51,793 bases of DNA from Amphritea sp. (GTDB lineage Bacteria > Pseudomonadota > Gammaproteobacteria > Pseudomonadales > Balneatricaceae): positions 1 to 51,793 of the forward strand of contig JAIBCZ010000002.1 of the NCBI GenBank assembly GCA_024679645.1. Reading direction: 5' to 3'. The position numbers and the translations under genes were made by a program. Of the stretch, positions 23,001 through 34,842 are shown piece after piece (positions within the stretch are counted from its first letter, which is position 1; every line of letters starts with the position of its first letter). Under the pieces are notes generated by a model. It worked only from the letters and a program-made list of their open reading frames with translations. It had not been told where the DNA came from and did not search any database.

Positions 23001-23538
23001 TGAGCTGCAGCCTCAGCGGGGGCAGCAGCAGAAGATGTTAGGTTTGGTGGTGGATGTTCGGGTTATGAAAACGAAGAAAGGCGATCCGCTGTGTTTCGTT
23101 ACCCTGGATGACCGCACCTCGCGGATTGAAGTCTCTCTGTTTGGTGAGGCTTACGATGAGTACCGGACGGTATTGGTCAAAGATGCTGTGTTGCTAATTG
23201 AGGGTGAAATTACTGTCGATAGCTATTCCGGGACGGATAAACTTAAAGTACGAGGTAATTCTGTTGTCGATATTACCCAGTGCAGAGCGCGGTATGGTAA
23301 GCATATAGAGATAGATTGCGATGAGCAGCAGCTGCGGGAGCGTCCTTTGAAGGCCTTTGGAGAACTGCTTACAGCGCATAAAAGCAGTGTGAAAATGCCT
23401 GTTGCATTGAAGTATAGCCGCATTGATGCTTCGGCTCTCCTGACGTTGGGTGAAGCCTGGCAAGTACCGCCAACCGATGAGCTACTGCTTAAACTGAAAG
23501 ATCAGTTTGGTGGTGATGCGGTCCGTATTCGCTATTGA
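20044..23538 (+). CDS. dnaE: DNA polymerase III subunit alpha
   Basis: PHP domain FVHLRMHTEFSLVDG; catalytic PDFDIDFCMDNRD. Confidence 0.97.
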   Translation: MTDPAFVHLRMHTEFSLVDGLVRIKELVGVAKDQQIPAIAITDQVNLFALVKFFKATTGAGIKPIFGADVWLENESEPESPPHRLTLLAMNEKGYRNLMELISLAYEQGQSVQPELALLKKSWIFDRSQGLIVLSGAKEGEVGRALSDNDSARAVVEQWQQVFQDRFYLEIQRTGRAGDESCVHASVQLAHETGCPLVATNEVMFIRPEDFEAHEVRVCINQSRTLEDPNRPKNYTEQQYLRSAEEMAELFSDIPSAVENSVEIAKRCNVELDLGTYYLPKYPIPAGMTMDQFFADVSWKGLEERLDILLDKDAPDYAEKRKPYEERMVFELDIITQMGFPGYFLIVMDFIQWGKDNGVPVGPGRGSGAGSLVAYAQKITDLDPLEYDLLFERFLNPERVSMPDFDIDFCMDNRDKVIDYVAETYGRDAVSQIVTFGTMAAKAVVRDVARVQGKPFGLADKLSKLIPFEIGMTLTRAMDEEPLMREFVEGNEEAQEIMEMAFKLEGLTRNVGKHAGGVVIAPTKLTDFSATYCDELGQGLVTQFDKNDVEEAGLVKFDFLGLRTLTIVDWAVKTIDRIRAKTGEEPLDIALIDLEDRPTFDLLQSAETTAVFQLESSGMKDLVRRLQPDRFEDIVALVALFRPGPLQSGMVDDFILRKHGQAELAYPHADYQLDSLQPVLEPTYGIILYQEQVMQIAQVMAGYTLGGADMLRRAMGKKKPEEMAKQRTSFLEGSEQNGIDADLAGNIFDLVEKFAGYGFNKSHSAAYALVSYQTAWLKTHYPAPFMAAVLSSDMQNTDKVVIFVEECRTMKLPLVLPDVNFGEYMFTVNDEGEIVYGLGAVKGVGEGPIEAIVEARNDGGEFSDIFDFCKRVGSKKLNKRVLEALVRSGALEHMGPDRAQIWACIPEALKAADQSERNQNAGMFDLFGEVEAEQPRDPYAEYMKLRKWTDKERLQGERETLGLYVTGHPIDEYESELPHFISKRIGELQPQRGQQQKMLGLVVDVRVMKTKKGDPLCFVTLDDRTSRIEVSLFGEAYDEYRTVLVKDAVLLIEGEITVDSYSGTDKLKVRGNSVVDITQCRARYGKHIEIDCDEQQLRERPLKAFGELLTAHKSSVKMPVALKYSRIDASALLTLGEAWQVPPTDELLLKLKDQFGGDAVRIRY

Positions 23539-23656
23539 TCGGGGTGGTTCTTAAACCCAACAAAGAGTAGAATTAGGCCAATTTTTTATCGTCGGTCGCA
23601 ACCTGTTGCCTCTGTATCGCGGCCGAAACGAAGCAAAACTTACGGAAGATCACTAT

Positions 23657-24610
23657 ATGAATCCCAATTATCTGGATTTTGAACAGCCTATCGCTGATCT
23701 GGAAGCAAAGATCGAAGAGCTGCGCCTAGTTGGCGATGACAATGAGCTGAATATTGAGGAAGAGATTACCAAGCTGCAGGGTAAAAGCCGTAGTCTCACA
23801 GAGTCTCTGTTTAGTGATCTGAGCGAGTGGCAGATTTCTCAAATAGCGCGTCATCCTTTACGTCCTTATACGCTGGACTATGTAAAGTTGATTTTTGATG
23901 ACTTTGAAGAGCTGCATGGTGATCGTCATTTTGCTGATGATCAGGCGCTTGTTGGTGGTATCGCCCGACTGGAAGGTCGCCCAGTCATGGTAATCGGTCA
24001 TCAAAAAGGGCGTGAAGTTAAAGAAAAAGTTCGCCGTAATTTTGGTATGCCGCGTCCTGAGGGCTACCGTAAAGCACTACGGTTGATGGAGATGGCAGAA
24101 CGTTTCAAAATGCCTATCCTGACGTTTATTGATACGCCAGGCGCTTATCCGGGTATTGATGCCGAGGAGCGTGGTCAGTCTGAAGCCATTGCGTTTAATC
24201 TGGCCGCAATGTCTCGCTTAAAAACACCTATTATCGCCACAGTTGTAGGTGAAGGTGGGTCTGGTGGTGCATTAGCCATCGGTGTTTGCGATGAGTTGAT
24301 GATGTTACAGTACTCAACTTACTCCGTTATCTCCCCGGAAGGCTGTGCTTCTATCCTGTGGAAGAGTGCAGATAAGGCGCCAGACGCTGCGCGGGCAATG
24401 GGCCTGACCTCTGATCGTCTTCACGGGCATGGATTGGTTGATCAGATAGTTGATGAACCATTGGGTGGAGCACATCGTGATCACGGGTTGATTGCGGCTA
24501 ACCTGAAGAAACATTTGCTGGAAACGCTGGAGCGGTTATCCGAGATAGAGCAGGATGAGCTTCTCGAACGGCGTTACGAACGTCTGATGTCTTACGGCAT
24601 CAGCCAGTAA
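23657..24610 (+). CDS. accA: Acetyl-CoA carboxylase carboxyltransferase subunit alpha
   Basis: [23 protein letters not shown]...[19 protein letters not shown]. Confidence 0.97.
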   Translation: MNPNYLDFEQPIADLEAKIEELRLVGDDNELNIEEEITKLQGKSRSLTESLFSDLSEWQISQIARHPLRPYTLDYVKLIFDDFEELHGDRHFADDQALVGGIARLEGRPVMVIGHQKGREVKEKVRRNFGMPRPEGYRKALRLMEMAERFKMPILTFIDTPGAYPGIDAEERGQSEAIAFNLAAMSRLKTPIIATVVGEGGSGGALAIGVCDELMMLQYSTYSVISPEGCASILWKSADKAPDAARAMGLTSDRLHGHGLVDQIVDEPLGGAHRDHGLIAANLKKHLLETLERLSEIEQDELLERRYERLMSYGISQ

Positions 24611-24617
24611 CATTGAG

Positions 24618-24646
24618 ACCGTCGGCCAGCCCGGCGGTTTTTTTTG
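24618..24646 (+). terminator. accA terminator
   Basis: ACCGTCGG-ccag-CCCGGCGGT followed by TTTTTTT. Confidence 0.8.
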
Positions 24647-24660
24647 CATCCTGAATATCT

Positions 24661-25980
24661 ATGAATAACCTCCAATGTCACTTTAATCAGCAGCTCGATA
24701 CCTGTCGTAAAGAGACTCGGCGCTGGGTCGTAGGGTTGAGTGGAGGTCTGGATTCAATTGTTTTGCTGCACCTGGCGGCCAGATCAATCCCGGCCGATCA
24801 ACTGCTGGTTGTAAATATCGATCATCAGCTTCAACAACAATCATCACAATGGGCTGTTTTTTGTGAAAAGCAGGCCGCGTCGCTTAATCTCCCCTTTCAG
24901 TGCCTAAAAGTTTCTGTTGATGTTTCGGCCAGCATAGAACGTGCTGCACGAAATGCGCGTTATCAGGCGTTTGATGAACTGCTTCAGCCCGGTGATTGTT
25001 TGCTGCTGGCGCATCATCTTGATGATCAGGCTGAAACGATGTTGTTTCGGTTGTTGAGAGGCGCGGGATTGCGTGGTCTGGCGGGGGTGCCGGTGACGCG
25101 TAAACTGGGGCAGGCTAAGCTCTTAAGGCCTCTGCTGAATACCTATCGACATGAGTTGCTGAGTTGGGCTGAACTGGAGCAATTACAGTGGATAGAGGAT
25201 CCTAGTAATAGTGAGTTGGTGTTTGATCGAAACTATCTCAGGCATGAGGTTATGCCGCTGTTGCAAGTCAGGTGGCCTGGGTTTGCCCGGCGTTGGGGTG
25301 AGACTGCTCGCTATCTTCGAGAAGCTGAACAGTTACAGAATGAACTGGCGGAGATTGATCTTGCCAGTGTGGGAGAGCGGTTGTCACTTAACTGTGAGTC
25401 GTTGGTCAGTCTTAGTCGCCCGCGTAGAAATAACCTGTTGCGCTACTGGTTTAAACAGGCGGGCTTTTCCATTGGAGAGCGCCAGATTCAAAGTGTCTTG
25501 CAGTTAGTTAATGCTGCCGCAGACCGCCAGCCAGAGCTTAAGCTTCCTGGATTAAGAGTACTGCGCTATCAGGGTGTTCTCAGGCTGCATCCGGATCTGC
25601 CAGAAACGCAGTGGGGTAATCGACCTGTAACTGAGAATGGCCTTGAAACTCAGCAGGGCGTTCTTACTGTGCAACTGGACTCCGAAGAAACCGGTTTGAG
25701 TTCGCTGTCGGGAGTGACAGTACGCAACCGACTGGAAGGTGATCGATGTCAGCCATTGGGGCGGGGTGGTTCCTGTAGTCTGAAAAAGTTATTTCAGGAA
25801 CATAATGTTCCTCCCTGGCAGCGAAATTCATGGCCTGTTTGTATTGTAGAAGAGGAAATTGTTGCTTTGCCGGGAATCTGTGTTTGTGATGGCTGGCAGA
25901 GTGAAAAAAAAGGCCATGGTTTTGCATTGAAATGGTCGCCAACTGCATTGTCTGTCAGAGTCGATTCTGATACCCTGTAG
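24661..25980 (+). CDS. tilS: tRNA(Ile)-lysidine synthase
   Basis: PP-loop VVGLSGGLDSIVLLHL; HHLDDQAETMLFRLLRGAGLRGLAG. Confidence 0.95.
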   Translation: MNNLQCHFNQQLDTCRKETRRWVVGLSGGLDSIVLLHLAARSIPADQLLVVNIDHQLQQQSSQWAVFCEKQAASLNLPFQCLKVSVDVSASIERAARNARYQAFDELLQPGDCLLLAHHLDDQAETMLFRLLRGAGLRGLAGVPVTRKLGQAKLLRPLLNTYRHELLSWAELEQLQWIEDPSNSELVFDRNYLRHEVMPLLQVRWPGFARRWGETARYLREAEQLQNELAEIDLASVGERLSLNCESLVSLSRPRRNNLLRYWFKQAGFSIGERQIQSVLQLVNAAADRQPELKLPGLRVLRYQGVLRLHPDLPETQWGNRPVTENGLETQQGVLTVQLDSEETGLSSLSGVTVRNRLEGDRCQPLGRGGSCSLKKLFQEHNVPPWQRNSWPVCIVEEEIVALPGICVCDGWQSEKKGHGFALKWSPTALSVRVDSDTL

Positions 25981-25995
25981 CCCCATCTTTACTAG

Positions 25996-27678
<1,683 letters not shown>

Positions 27679-27704
27679 AGACTAAATAAATTTTAGGAGT
27701 TTGA

Positions 27705-29003
<1,299 letters not shown>

Positions 29004-29028
29004 TTTTTAACTGATCTGTGAAATACTA

Positions 29029-29054
29029 AGGGGGCTTGATGCTCCCTTTTTTGA
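29029..29054 (+). terminator. eno terminator
   Basis: AAGGGGGC-ttgat-GCTCCCTTTTTT. Confidence 0.7.
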
Positions 29055-29086
29055 TTATAAATACCGAGTAAGAGTGCTGCCTGACT

Positions 29087-29410
29087 GTGTTTCGCTGGAG
29101 TTTGTTTCACTGGATTATGTTGTTACTGCTGGTCTGTCTGATTGGGCTGCAGTATCGGCTATGGTTTGGTGAAGCCAATCTTGGCGAGGTGCAGATGCTA
29201 CAGCAGGAGATTGAACGGCAACGATCTGAGAATGACCTTCTGGTGAATAGAAACCACCAGTTAGATGCTGAGGTTAAAGACCTTAAGCAGGGGTTGGAGG
29301 CGCTTGAAGAGCGGGCTCGGAATCAGTTGGGCATGGTGAAAGAAGGCGAGTCTTTCTTTCAGCTGGTTCCCTCATTGCCGGAACGATCGCCAACCAATAC
29401 CGGCCAGTAA
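29087..29410 (+). CDS. ftsB: Cell division protein FtsB
   Basis: Short TM plus coiled coil, DLKQGLEALEERARNQLGMVKEGESFFQLV; position after eno. Confidence 0.9.
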   Translation: MFRWSLFHWIMLLLLVCLIGLQYRLWFGEANLGEVQMLQQEIERQRSENDLLVNRNHQLDAEVKDLKQGLEALEERARNQLGMVKEGESFFQLVPSLPERSPTNTGQ

Positions 29411-29426
29411 TGGAATCATAGCGTTC

Positions 29427-30479
29427 ATGAATTTCCCATCTGAGTTAAATTATCTCTACGGTGAACCGGCATCTTCAGCTGTGATCCGCACCCAGCCTGA
29501 TGACTTCAGAGTCACTGAAGATCTGTCATTTGAGCCTGAAGGTAGCGGTGACCATGTTTTTTTATATATCCGCAAAACCGGTGAGAATACTGACTGGGTT
29601 GCGCGTCAGTTAGCGCATTTCTGTCAGGTCAGCCCTCGTGAAGTGGGCTATGCCGGCAAAAAAGATCGCCATGCCGTGACTGAACAATGGTTTAGCGTAC
29701 ATCTGCCGGGGCGCTCACCGCTTACCTGGTCATTGTTTGAAACCGATACAATTAAAGTGCTTAAAGCGGTCAAGCATACCCGTAAACTACGTTTGGGAAG
29801 TCTTACCGGGAATCGGTTTCAGATTCGCCTGCGACAGGTAACAGAAGCTGACGCGCTGTTAAGCAGAGCCGAGCAAATCAAAGAGGGCGTGCCTAATTAT
29901 TTTGGTGAACAACGCTTTGGACATCATCAGGGTAATCTGACCAAAGGTGCCGCTTTGATAGCTGGTAAATTGAAAGAGCGGCAGCGGCATAAGAAAGGCC
30001 TTTATATATCAGCAGTGCGCTCATTTATGTTTAACCAACTAGTCTCGCAGCGTATCGGGCAAGCGTTTTATGCTGTGCCTATGGCCGGTGATGTGCTGAT
30101 GATCAATGGCAGCCAGAGTTGTTTTGTCTATGATCCTGAAGATGACACTATTTTGCCGCGTTTATTAAATGGTGAATTACATCTGACGGCAGCCATGTGG
30201 GGGCGGGGGCGTTCAATCTGTACCGATGTCGCAGCCGAGTGGGAAACCGGGCAGCTGCAGGAATGGCAGGAGCAGTTGGAGGGTTTGGAACGTTTGGGTC
30301 TGAATCAGGAGCGACGCTCGGCTCGATTGTTGCCCGGTAATCTGGTTGTTGAAAAAGAGACTGAAGATCAGTTTGTAGTGTCGTTTGATCTTCCGGCAGG
30401 TAGCTTTGCCACAAGCGTATTACGTGAGTTGGTACAAGTGAACTCAGCTGCAGGTCCTAAGGAAGTGGAGGTAGAATAA
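29427..30479 (+). CDS. truD: tRNA pseudouridine(13) synthase TruD
   Basis: VGYAGKKDRHAVTEQWFSV; NYFGEQRFGHHQGNL. Confidence 0.95.
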   Translation: MNFPSELNYLYGEPASSAVIRTQPDDFRVTEDLSFEPEGSGDHVFLYIRKTGENTDWVARQLAHFCQVSPREVGYAGKKDRHAVTEQWFSVHLPGRSPLTWSLFETDTIKVLKAVKHTRKLRLGSLTGNRFQIRLRQVTEADALLSRAEQIKEGVPNYFGEQRFGHHQGNLTKGAALIAGKLKERQRHKKGLYISAVRSFMFNQLVSQRIGQAFYAVPMAGDVLMINGSQSCFVYDPEDDTILPRLLNGELHLTAAMWGRGRSICTDVAAEWETGQLQEWQEQLEGLERLGLNQERRSARLLPGNLVVEKETEDQFVVSFDLPAGSFATSVLRELVQVNSAAGPKEVEVE

Positions 30480-31228
30480 TGAGGCTTCTGTTATCGAATG
30501 ATGATGGAGTTCATGCGCCAGGGCTGGAAGTTCTGGCAAGAGTGCTGGGACAGGATGCTGAACTGGATGTTGTCGCACCTGATCGAAACCGTAGCGGCGC
30601 CAGCAACTCGCTAACCCTTGATCGCCCTTTGGAAGCTCACCATCATAAAAATGGTTTTATAGGTATCAATGGTACCCCGACCGATTGTGTTCATTTGGGG
30701 ACCTCTGCTGTCTTTAATGCTGCGCCTGATATGGTCGTGTCCGGAATCAATTGTGGCGGAAATCTTGGCGATGATGTTATTTATTCCGGAACGGTTGCGG
30801 CCGCGATGGAAGGGCGCCACCTTGAATTGCCACCGATTGCTGTTTCGTCGGTTAGTAGCAATCCTCAGCACTATGATGCTGCAGCGGAAGTTGTCAGGCA
30901 GCTGGTAAAAGATATCCGTACGTTGATTCTGGCTCCGCGCACTGTGTTGAATATAAATGTGCCAGATCTTCCTCTGGATCAGATTAAAGGGATTCATGTA
31001 ACTCGCTTAGGGCATCGTTCACTGGCAGATGCGCCGGTCGAGTCGATTGATCCCAGAGGAGCGGTTCGCTACTGGATCTCAGGTGTCGGCGCGGCCGAAG
31101 ATTGTGGCCCGGGTACTGATTTTTTTGCGGTTAAATCCGGTTATGTTTCAATTACACCGATAAATATTGATATGACTCAGTATTCTGGAATGGATAACCT
31201 GGGTAACTGGCTTGAGGAGTTAACGTGA
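30479..31228 (+). CDS. surE: 5'/3'-nucleotidase SurE
   Basis: [19 protein letters not shown]...[17 protein letters not shown]. Confidence 0.97.
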   Translation: MRLLLSNDDGVHAPGLEVLARVLGQDAELDVVAPDRNRSGASNSLTLDRPLEAHHHKNGFIGINGTPTDCVHLGTSAVFNAAPDMVVSGINCGGNLGDDVIYSGTVAAAMEGRHLELPPIAVSSVSSNPQHYDAAAEVVRQLVKDIRTLILAPRTVLNINVPDLPLDQIKGIHVTRLGHRSLADAPVESIDPRGAVRYWISGVGAAEDCGPGTDFFAVKSGYVSITPINIDMTQYSGMDNLGNWLEELT

Positions 31229-31893
31229 ATAAGTTGCAGTTGCAGGGGATTGGGATGACTTCCCAGCGTACCCGCAGCAGGTTGGTGCAGCGGCTAAAGG
31301 ATCAGGGAATTACTGATCAGCAGGTGCTGGATGTGGTGGCGGGTACACCCCGTCATATATTTATTGATGAGGCCTTGTCTCACCGGGCTTATGAAGATAC
31401 GGCACTGCCTATCGGTTTTAATCAGACAATCTCACAACCCTATATTGTCGCCCGAATGACCGAGATTTTACTCGCTGAAGGGCCTGTCGAACGGGTGCTT
31501 GAAGTGGGTACCGGTTCCGGTTATCAGACCACAATACTTGCCCAGTTGGTCGATAAAGTGTTCAGTGTTGAGCGTATAAAACCGTTACAGGATAAGGCGC
31601 GACAGCGATTTTCTTTGCTTAAAATCAGAAATATTTCGTTACAGCATAGTGATGGGGGAATGGGGTGGCCTGACAGAGGGCCTTTCGATGGCATTATGGT
31701 GACTGCGGCGCCTGAGGAGGTTCCTTCAGAGTTATTGGCTCAGTTGTCTGTGGGTGGTCGTCTGGTAATTCCTGTTGGTGGCAGCCAAAATCAGCAACTT
31801 AAACTGGTTATCAGGGTCACAGAAACAGAATATGAAACCTCGGTTCTTGAAGGGGTTAAGTTTGTGCCGCTGTTAAGCGGTACGGTACGCTGA
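31225..31893 (+). CDS. pcm: Protein-L-isoaspartate O-methyltransferase
   Basis: [39 protein letters not shown]. Confidence 0.95.
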   Translation: MNKLQLQGIGMTSQRTRSRLVQRLKDQGITDQQVLDVVAGTPRHIFIDEALSHRAYEDTALPIGFNQTISQPYIVARMTEILLAEGPVERVLEVGTGSGYQTTILAQLVDKVFSVERIKPLQDKARQRFSLLKIRNISLQHSDGGMGWPDRGPFDGIMVTAAPEEVPSELLAQLSVGGRLVIPVGGSQNQQLKLVIRVTETEYETSVLEGVKFVPLLSGTVR

Positions 31894-31918
31894 ACTGATA
31901 GATGTAACGGAATATTGA

Positions 31919-32857
31919 ATGAATACTAAGCGTACAATGCAGCAATATATTGCCTTGTTCTTCAAAGGGGTGATGATGGGGGCTGCCGATGTGGTTCCCG
32001 GTGTTTCTGGTGGCACTATCGCTTTTATAACCGGAATATATGAAGAGCTGATTAATACCATTAAGAGCTTCAATTTAGCCGCATTAAAAGTCTTGTTTGC
32101 CGAGGGGCCTAAGGTTTTCTGGCGTCAGGTGAATGGCAATTTTCTCATTGTGTTGTTAGCGGGGATTATCGCCAGTATTGCCACTATCGCAGGCGGGGTG
32201 CTTTTCCTGCTGGCGAATCATCCGATTCTTCTTTGGTCATTTTTCTTCGGTTTGATCCTGGCATCGGTGTGGTTGGTCATGAGTCACATCGAAAAATGGG
32301 ATCTTAATCTGGTCTGTAGCTTTATATTAGGCACTTTGGTGGCGTACCTGGTGACCAGTATTGCGCCTGTTAGTGTTGAGCCTACAGCCTTGATGGTGTT
32401 TATTTCGGGTGCAATAGCTATATGTGCCATGATTCTACCGGGTATTTCCGGTAGTTTTATTCTTTTACTGCTGGGTATGTATGCTCATATTCTTGCCGCA
32501 GTGAAAGGTGTTGATCTGCAGTTGATAGGTCTGTTCATGCTGGGCTGTGTGGTAGGCATTATGAGTTTCTCTCGTCTACTGAGCTGGATGTTTAGTCGTT
32601 ATCATCAGATGACGCTGGCGCTTCTTGCCGGTTTTATGCTGGGTTCGCTGAATAAGGTCTGGCCCTGGAAATATACCCTGGCTTACACGCTTAACCGACA
32701 TGGTGAGCAAGTGCCTCTGCAGCAGGAAAATATTCTCCCCTGGCACTTTGAGAGTATAACCGGCAGTCCCTCTTATATGCTTTTAGCCGCTGCCTTGATG
32801 CTGGGCGGTATAGCGATTATCGTAGTGATGGAGCGCTTTCAGGCAGCTAAAGGATAA
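31919..32857 (+). CDS. DUF368 family membrane protein (PopT-like, putative polyprenyl-phosphate transporter)
   Basis: GVMMGAADVVPGVSGGTIAFITGIYEELINTIKSF and ILPGISGSFILLLLGMY are DUF368 hallmarks. Confidence 0.88.
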   Translation: MNTKRTMQQYIALFFKGVMMGAADVVPGVSGGTIAFITGIYEELINTIKSFNLAALKVLFAEGPKVFWRQVNGNFLIVLLAGIIASIATIAGGVLFLLANHPILLWSFFFGLILASVWLVMSHIEKWDLNLVCSFILGTLVAYLVTSIAPVSVEPTALMVFISGAIAICAMILPGISGSFILLLLGMYAHILAAVKGVDLQLIGLFMLGCVVGIMSFSRLLSWMFSRYHQMTLALLAGFMLGSLNKVWPWKYTLAYTLNRHGEQVPLQQENILPWHFESITGSPSYMLLAAALMLGGIAIIVVMERFQAAKG

Positions 32858-32860
32858 ACT

Positions 32861-33715
32861 ATGGTGAGAGCAGTTGCAGATTGCATCAAAGTAGCGGCAG
32901 TGATTGTCGGTACCCTGATATTGTCTGCCTGTAGCTCCAATAGTCTCTATTCTCCTGTGGACGATCGCTCCATCGGCGGCCGCCAGCCGGTAAAAATTGT
33001 CTCGAGCCAGTCCCGTCCTGATCAGTATCGAGTGAGAAGGGGGGATACGCTTTACTCCATTGCTTTTCGTTACGGTTTGGATTTTCGTCAGCTGGCCCAC
33101 AGTAATGGCATCAGTAATCGCTATGAAATCTATCCGGGTCAAACATTAAAACTAAAAACTACAGCTTCCCCCCGAGCCGTAGCGTCAAGCGCTCCTGCTA
33201 AGTCATATCCTAAGAAAACGGTTCCAGCGCAGAAACCAGTCGTTACTCAAAAGCCAGCGAAGTCGGTCACTCAAGCTAAGCCTGTCGCCGTCAGACAGGC
33301 AGCTCCCGTTCGTAAAAAAGCAACATCTTCGACTAACCGGGCTCTGAGCTGGCGTTGGCCGGTGTCGGGTAAGATTATTCAAGGTTATAGCAGTCGCGGG
33401 AAAGTGAACAAGGGGATAAATTTTGCGGGGGCTAAGGGCGACCCGGTACGCGCGGCTGAAGCAGGCAAAGTGGTGTATGCAGGTAGTGGTTTGCTTGGAT
33501 ACGGAAAGCTTGTCATTATCAATCACAATCAGAAATACCTGAGTGCTTATGCTCATAACAGTCGCATTCATGTAAAAGAAAATGATATGGTAAAAATAGG
33601 CGACAAAATTGCTGAGATAGGCAGCAGTGGAGCTGCCCGTACAATGCTGCATTTTGAGATCCGTAAAGATGGCCAACCTGTGGATCCAATGAAGTATCTG
33701 CCGCGTAAACGATAA
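32861..33715 (+). CDS. nlpD: NlpD family lipoprotein (LysM plus M23 domain)
   Basis: LSACSS lipobox; LysM YRVRRGDTLYSIAFRYG; M23-like domain; immediately upstream of rpoS. Confidence 0.92.
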   Translation: MVRAVADCIKVAAVIVGTLILSACSSNSLYSPVDDRSIGGRQPVKIVSSQSRPDQYRVRRGDTLYSIAFRYGLDFRQLAHSNGISNRYEIYPGQTLKLKTTASPRAVASSAPAKSYPKKTVPAQKPVVTQKPAKSVTQAKPVAVRQAAPVRKKATSSTNRALSWRWPVSGKIIQGYSSRGKVNKGINFAGAKGDPVRAAEAGKVVYAGSGLLGYGKLVIINHNQKYLSAYAHNSRIHVKENDMVKIGDKIAEIGSSGAARTMLHFEIRKDGQPVDPMKYLPRKR

Positions 33716-33784
33716 ACATATCATTAATTGTAAAAATCTGTAACTAATAAGAATATAAGAAAAAGGTTACACGGGGTTATCGCA

Positions 33785-34777
33785 ATGGAAAATGTAGAAA
33801 ATAGCGAGCAGGACCTGGATCAGGTAGCGGTTGATTCAGATGCAAAGGAAACAGCGAAAGCCAAACCAGGCGCAGATCCTGCCTTTTTAAATAGCGGACG
33901 CGGCAAGGGCAGTATGGCTCATAATGACCTGCTCAACGCTAAGTCTCTGGACGCCACACAGCTGTATCTGAATGAGATAGGCTTCTCACCGCTGCTGACT
34001 GCGGAGGAGGAGGTTTACTTCTCTCGTCGGGCCTTGAAAGGGGATGAAGCGTCCCGTAAGCGTATGATTGAAAGTAATTTACGTCTGGTGGTAAAAATTG
34101 CCCGTCGTTACATCAATCGCGGGCTCACGCTGCTAGATCTTATTGAAGAGGGCAACCTCGGGCTGATTAGAGCGGTAGAAAAATTCGACCCTGAGCGGGG
34201 TTTTCGTTTCTCTACTTACGCTACCTGGTGGATACGCCAGACGATTGAACGGGCAATTATGAATCAGACCCGGACAATTCGTTTACCCATTCATGTTGTG
34301 AAAGAGCTCAATGTATATCTGCGTGCTGCCCTTGAGCTGGCGCAGAAACTTGATCATGAGCCAACGGTTGAAGAGATCGCTGATGCGGTAGATAAGCCGG
34401 TGGAAAATGTCGAAAAGATGTTCGGCCTGAATGAGCGGGTTACCTCGGTAGATGTCCCTGTGGGTAAAGATTCTGACAAAATGCTGTTGGAAACGATTGC
34501 CGATGAAGAGTCGTCAGATCCTGAGACGTTGCTGCAAAAATCCAATATTAGCGGCAACCTTGAAAACTGGTTGAGTTTATTACCTGAGAAGCATTCGGAG
34601 GTTCTGTCCCGCCGGTTTGGATTGCGGGGGTATGAGATGAGTACCCTTGAAGAGGTGGGTAAAGAGATCGGTCTGACCCGGGAGCGAGTACGTCAGATTC
34701 AGGTAGAAGCGCTACGTAAATTGCGTGAAATTGTTGAGCGTAACGGCCTGAGTGGCGAAGATCTGCTTAAAGAATAG
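33785..34777 (+). CDS. rpoS: RNA polymerase sigma factor RpoS
   Basis: [32 protein letters not shown]...[28 protein letters not shown]. Confidence 0.97.
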   Translation: MENVENSEQDLDQVAVDSDAKETAKAKPGADPAFLNSGRGKGSMAHNDLLNAKSLDATQLYLNEIGFSPLLTAEEEVYFSRRALKGDEASRKRMIESNLRLVVKIARRYINRGLTLLDLIEEGNLGLIRAVEKFDPERGFRFSTYATWWIRQTIERAIMNQTRTIRLPIHVVKELNVYLRAALELAQKLDHEPTVEEIADAVDKPVENVEKMFGLNERVTSVDVPVGKDSDKMLLETIADEESSDPETLLQKSNISGNLENWLSLLPEKHSEVLSRRFGLRGYEMSTLEEVGKEIGLTRERVRQIQVEALRKLREIVERNGLSGEDLLKE

Positions 34778-34793
34778 TTTAAGTTTGTAAGTA

Positions 34794-34836
34794 AAAAAGG
34801 CTGTGGATAGATTAATATCCACAGCCTTTTTTTTTA
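34794..34836. terminator. Bidirectional terminator between convergent rpoS and mutS
   Basis: AAAAAAGGCTGTGGATA-gattaa-TATCCACAGCCTTTTTTTTT. Confidence 0.92.
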
Positions 34837-34842
34837 CTGGTT

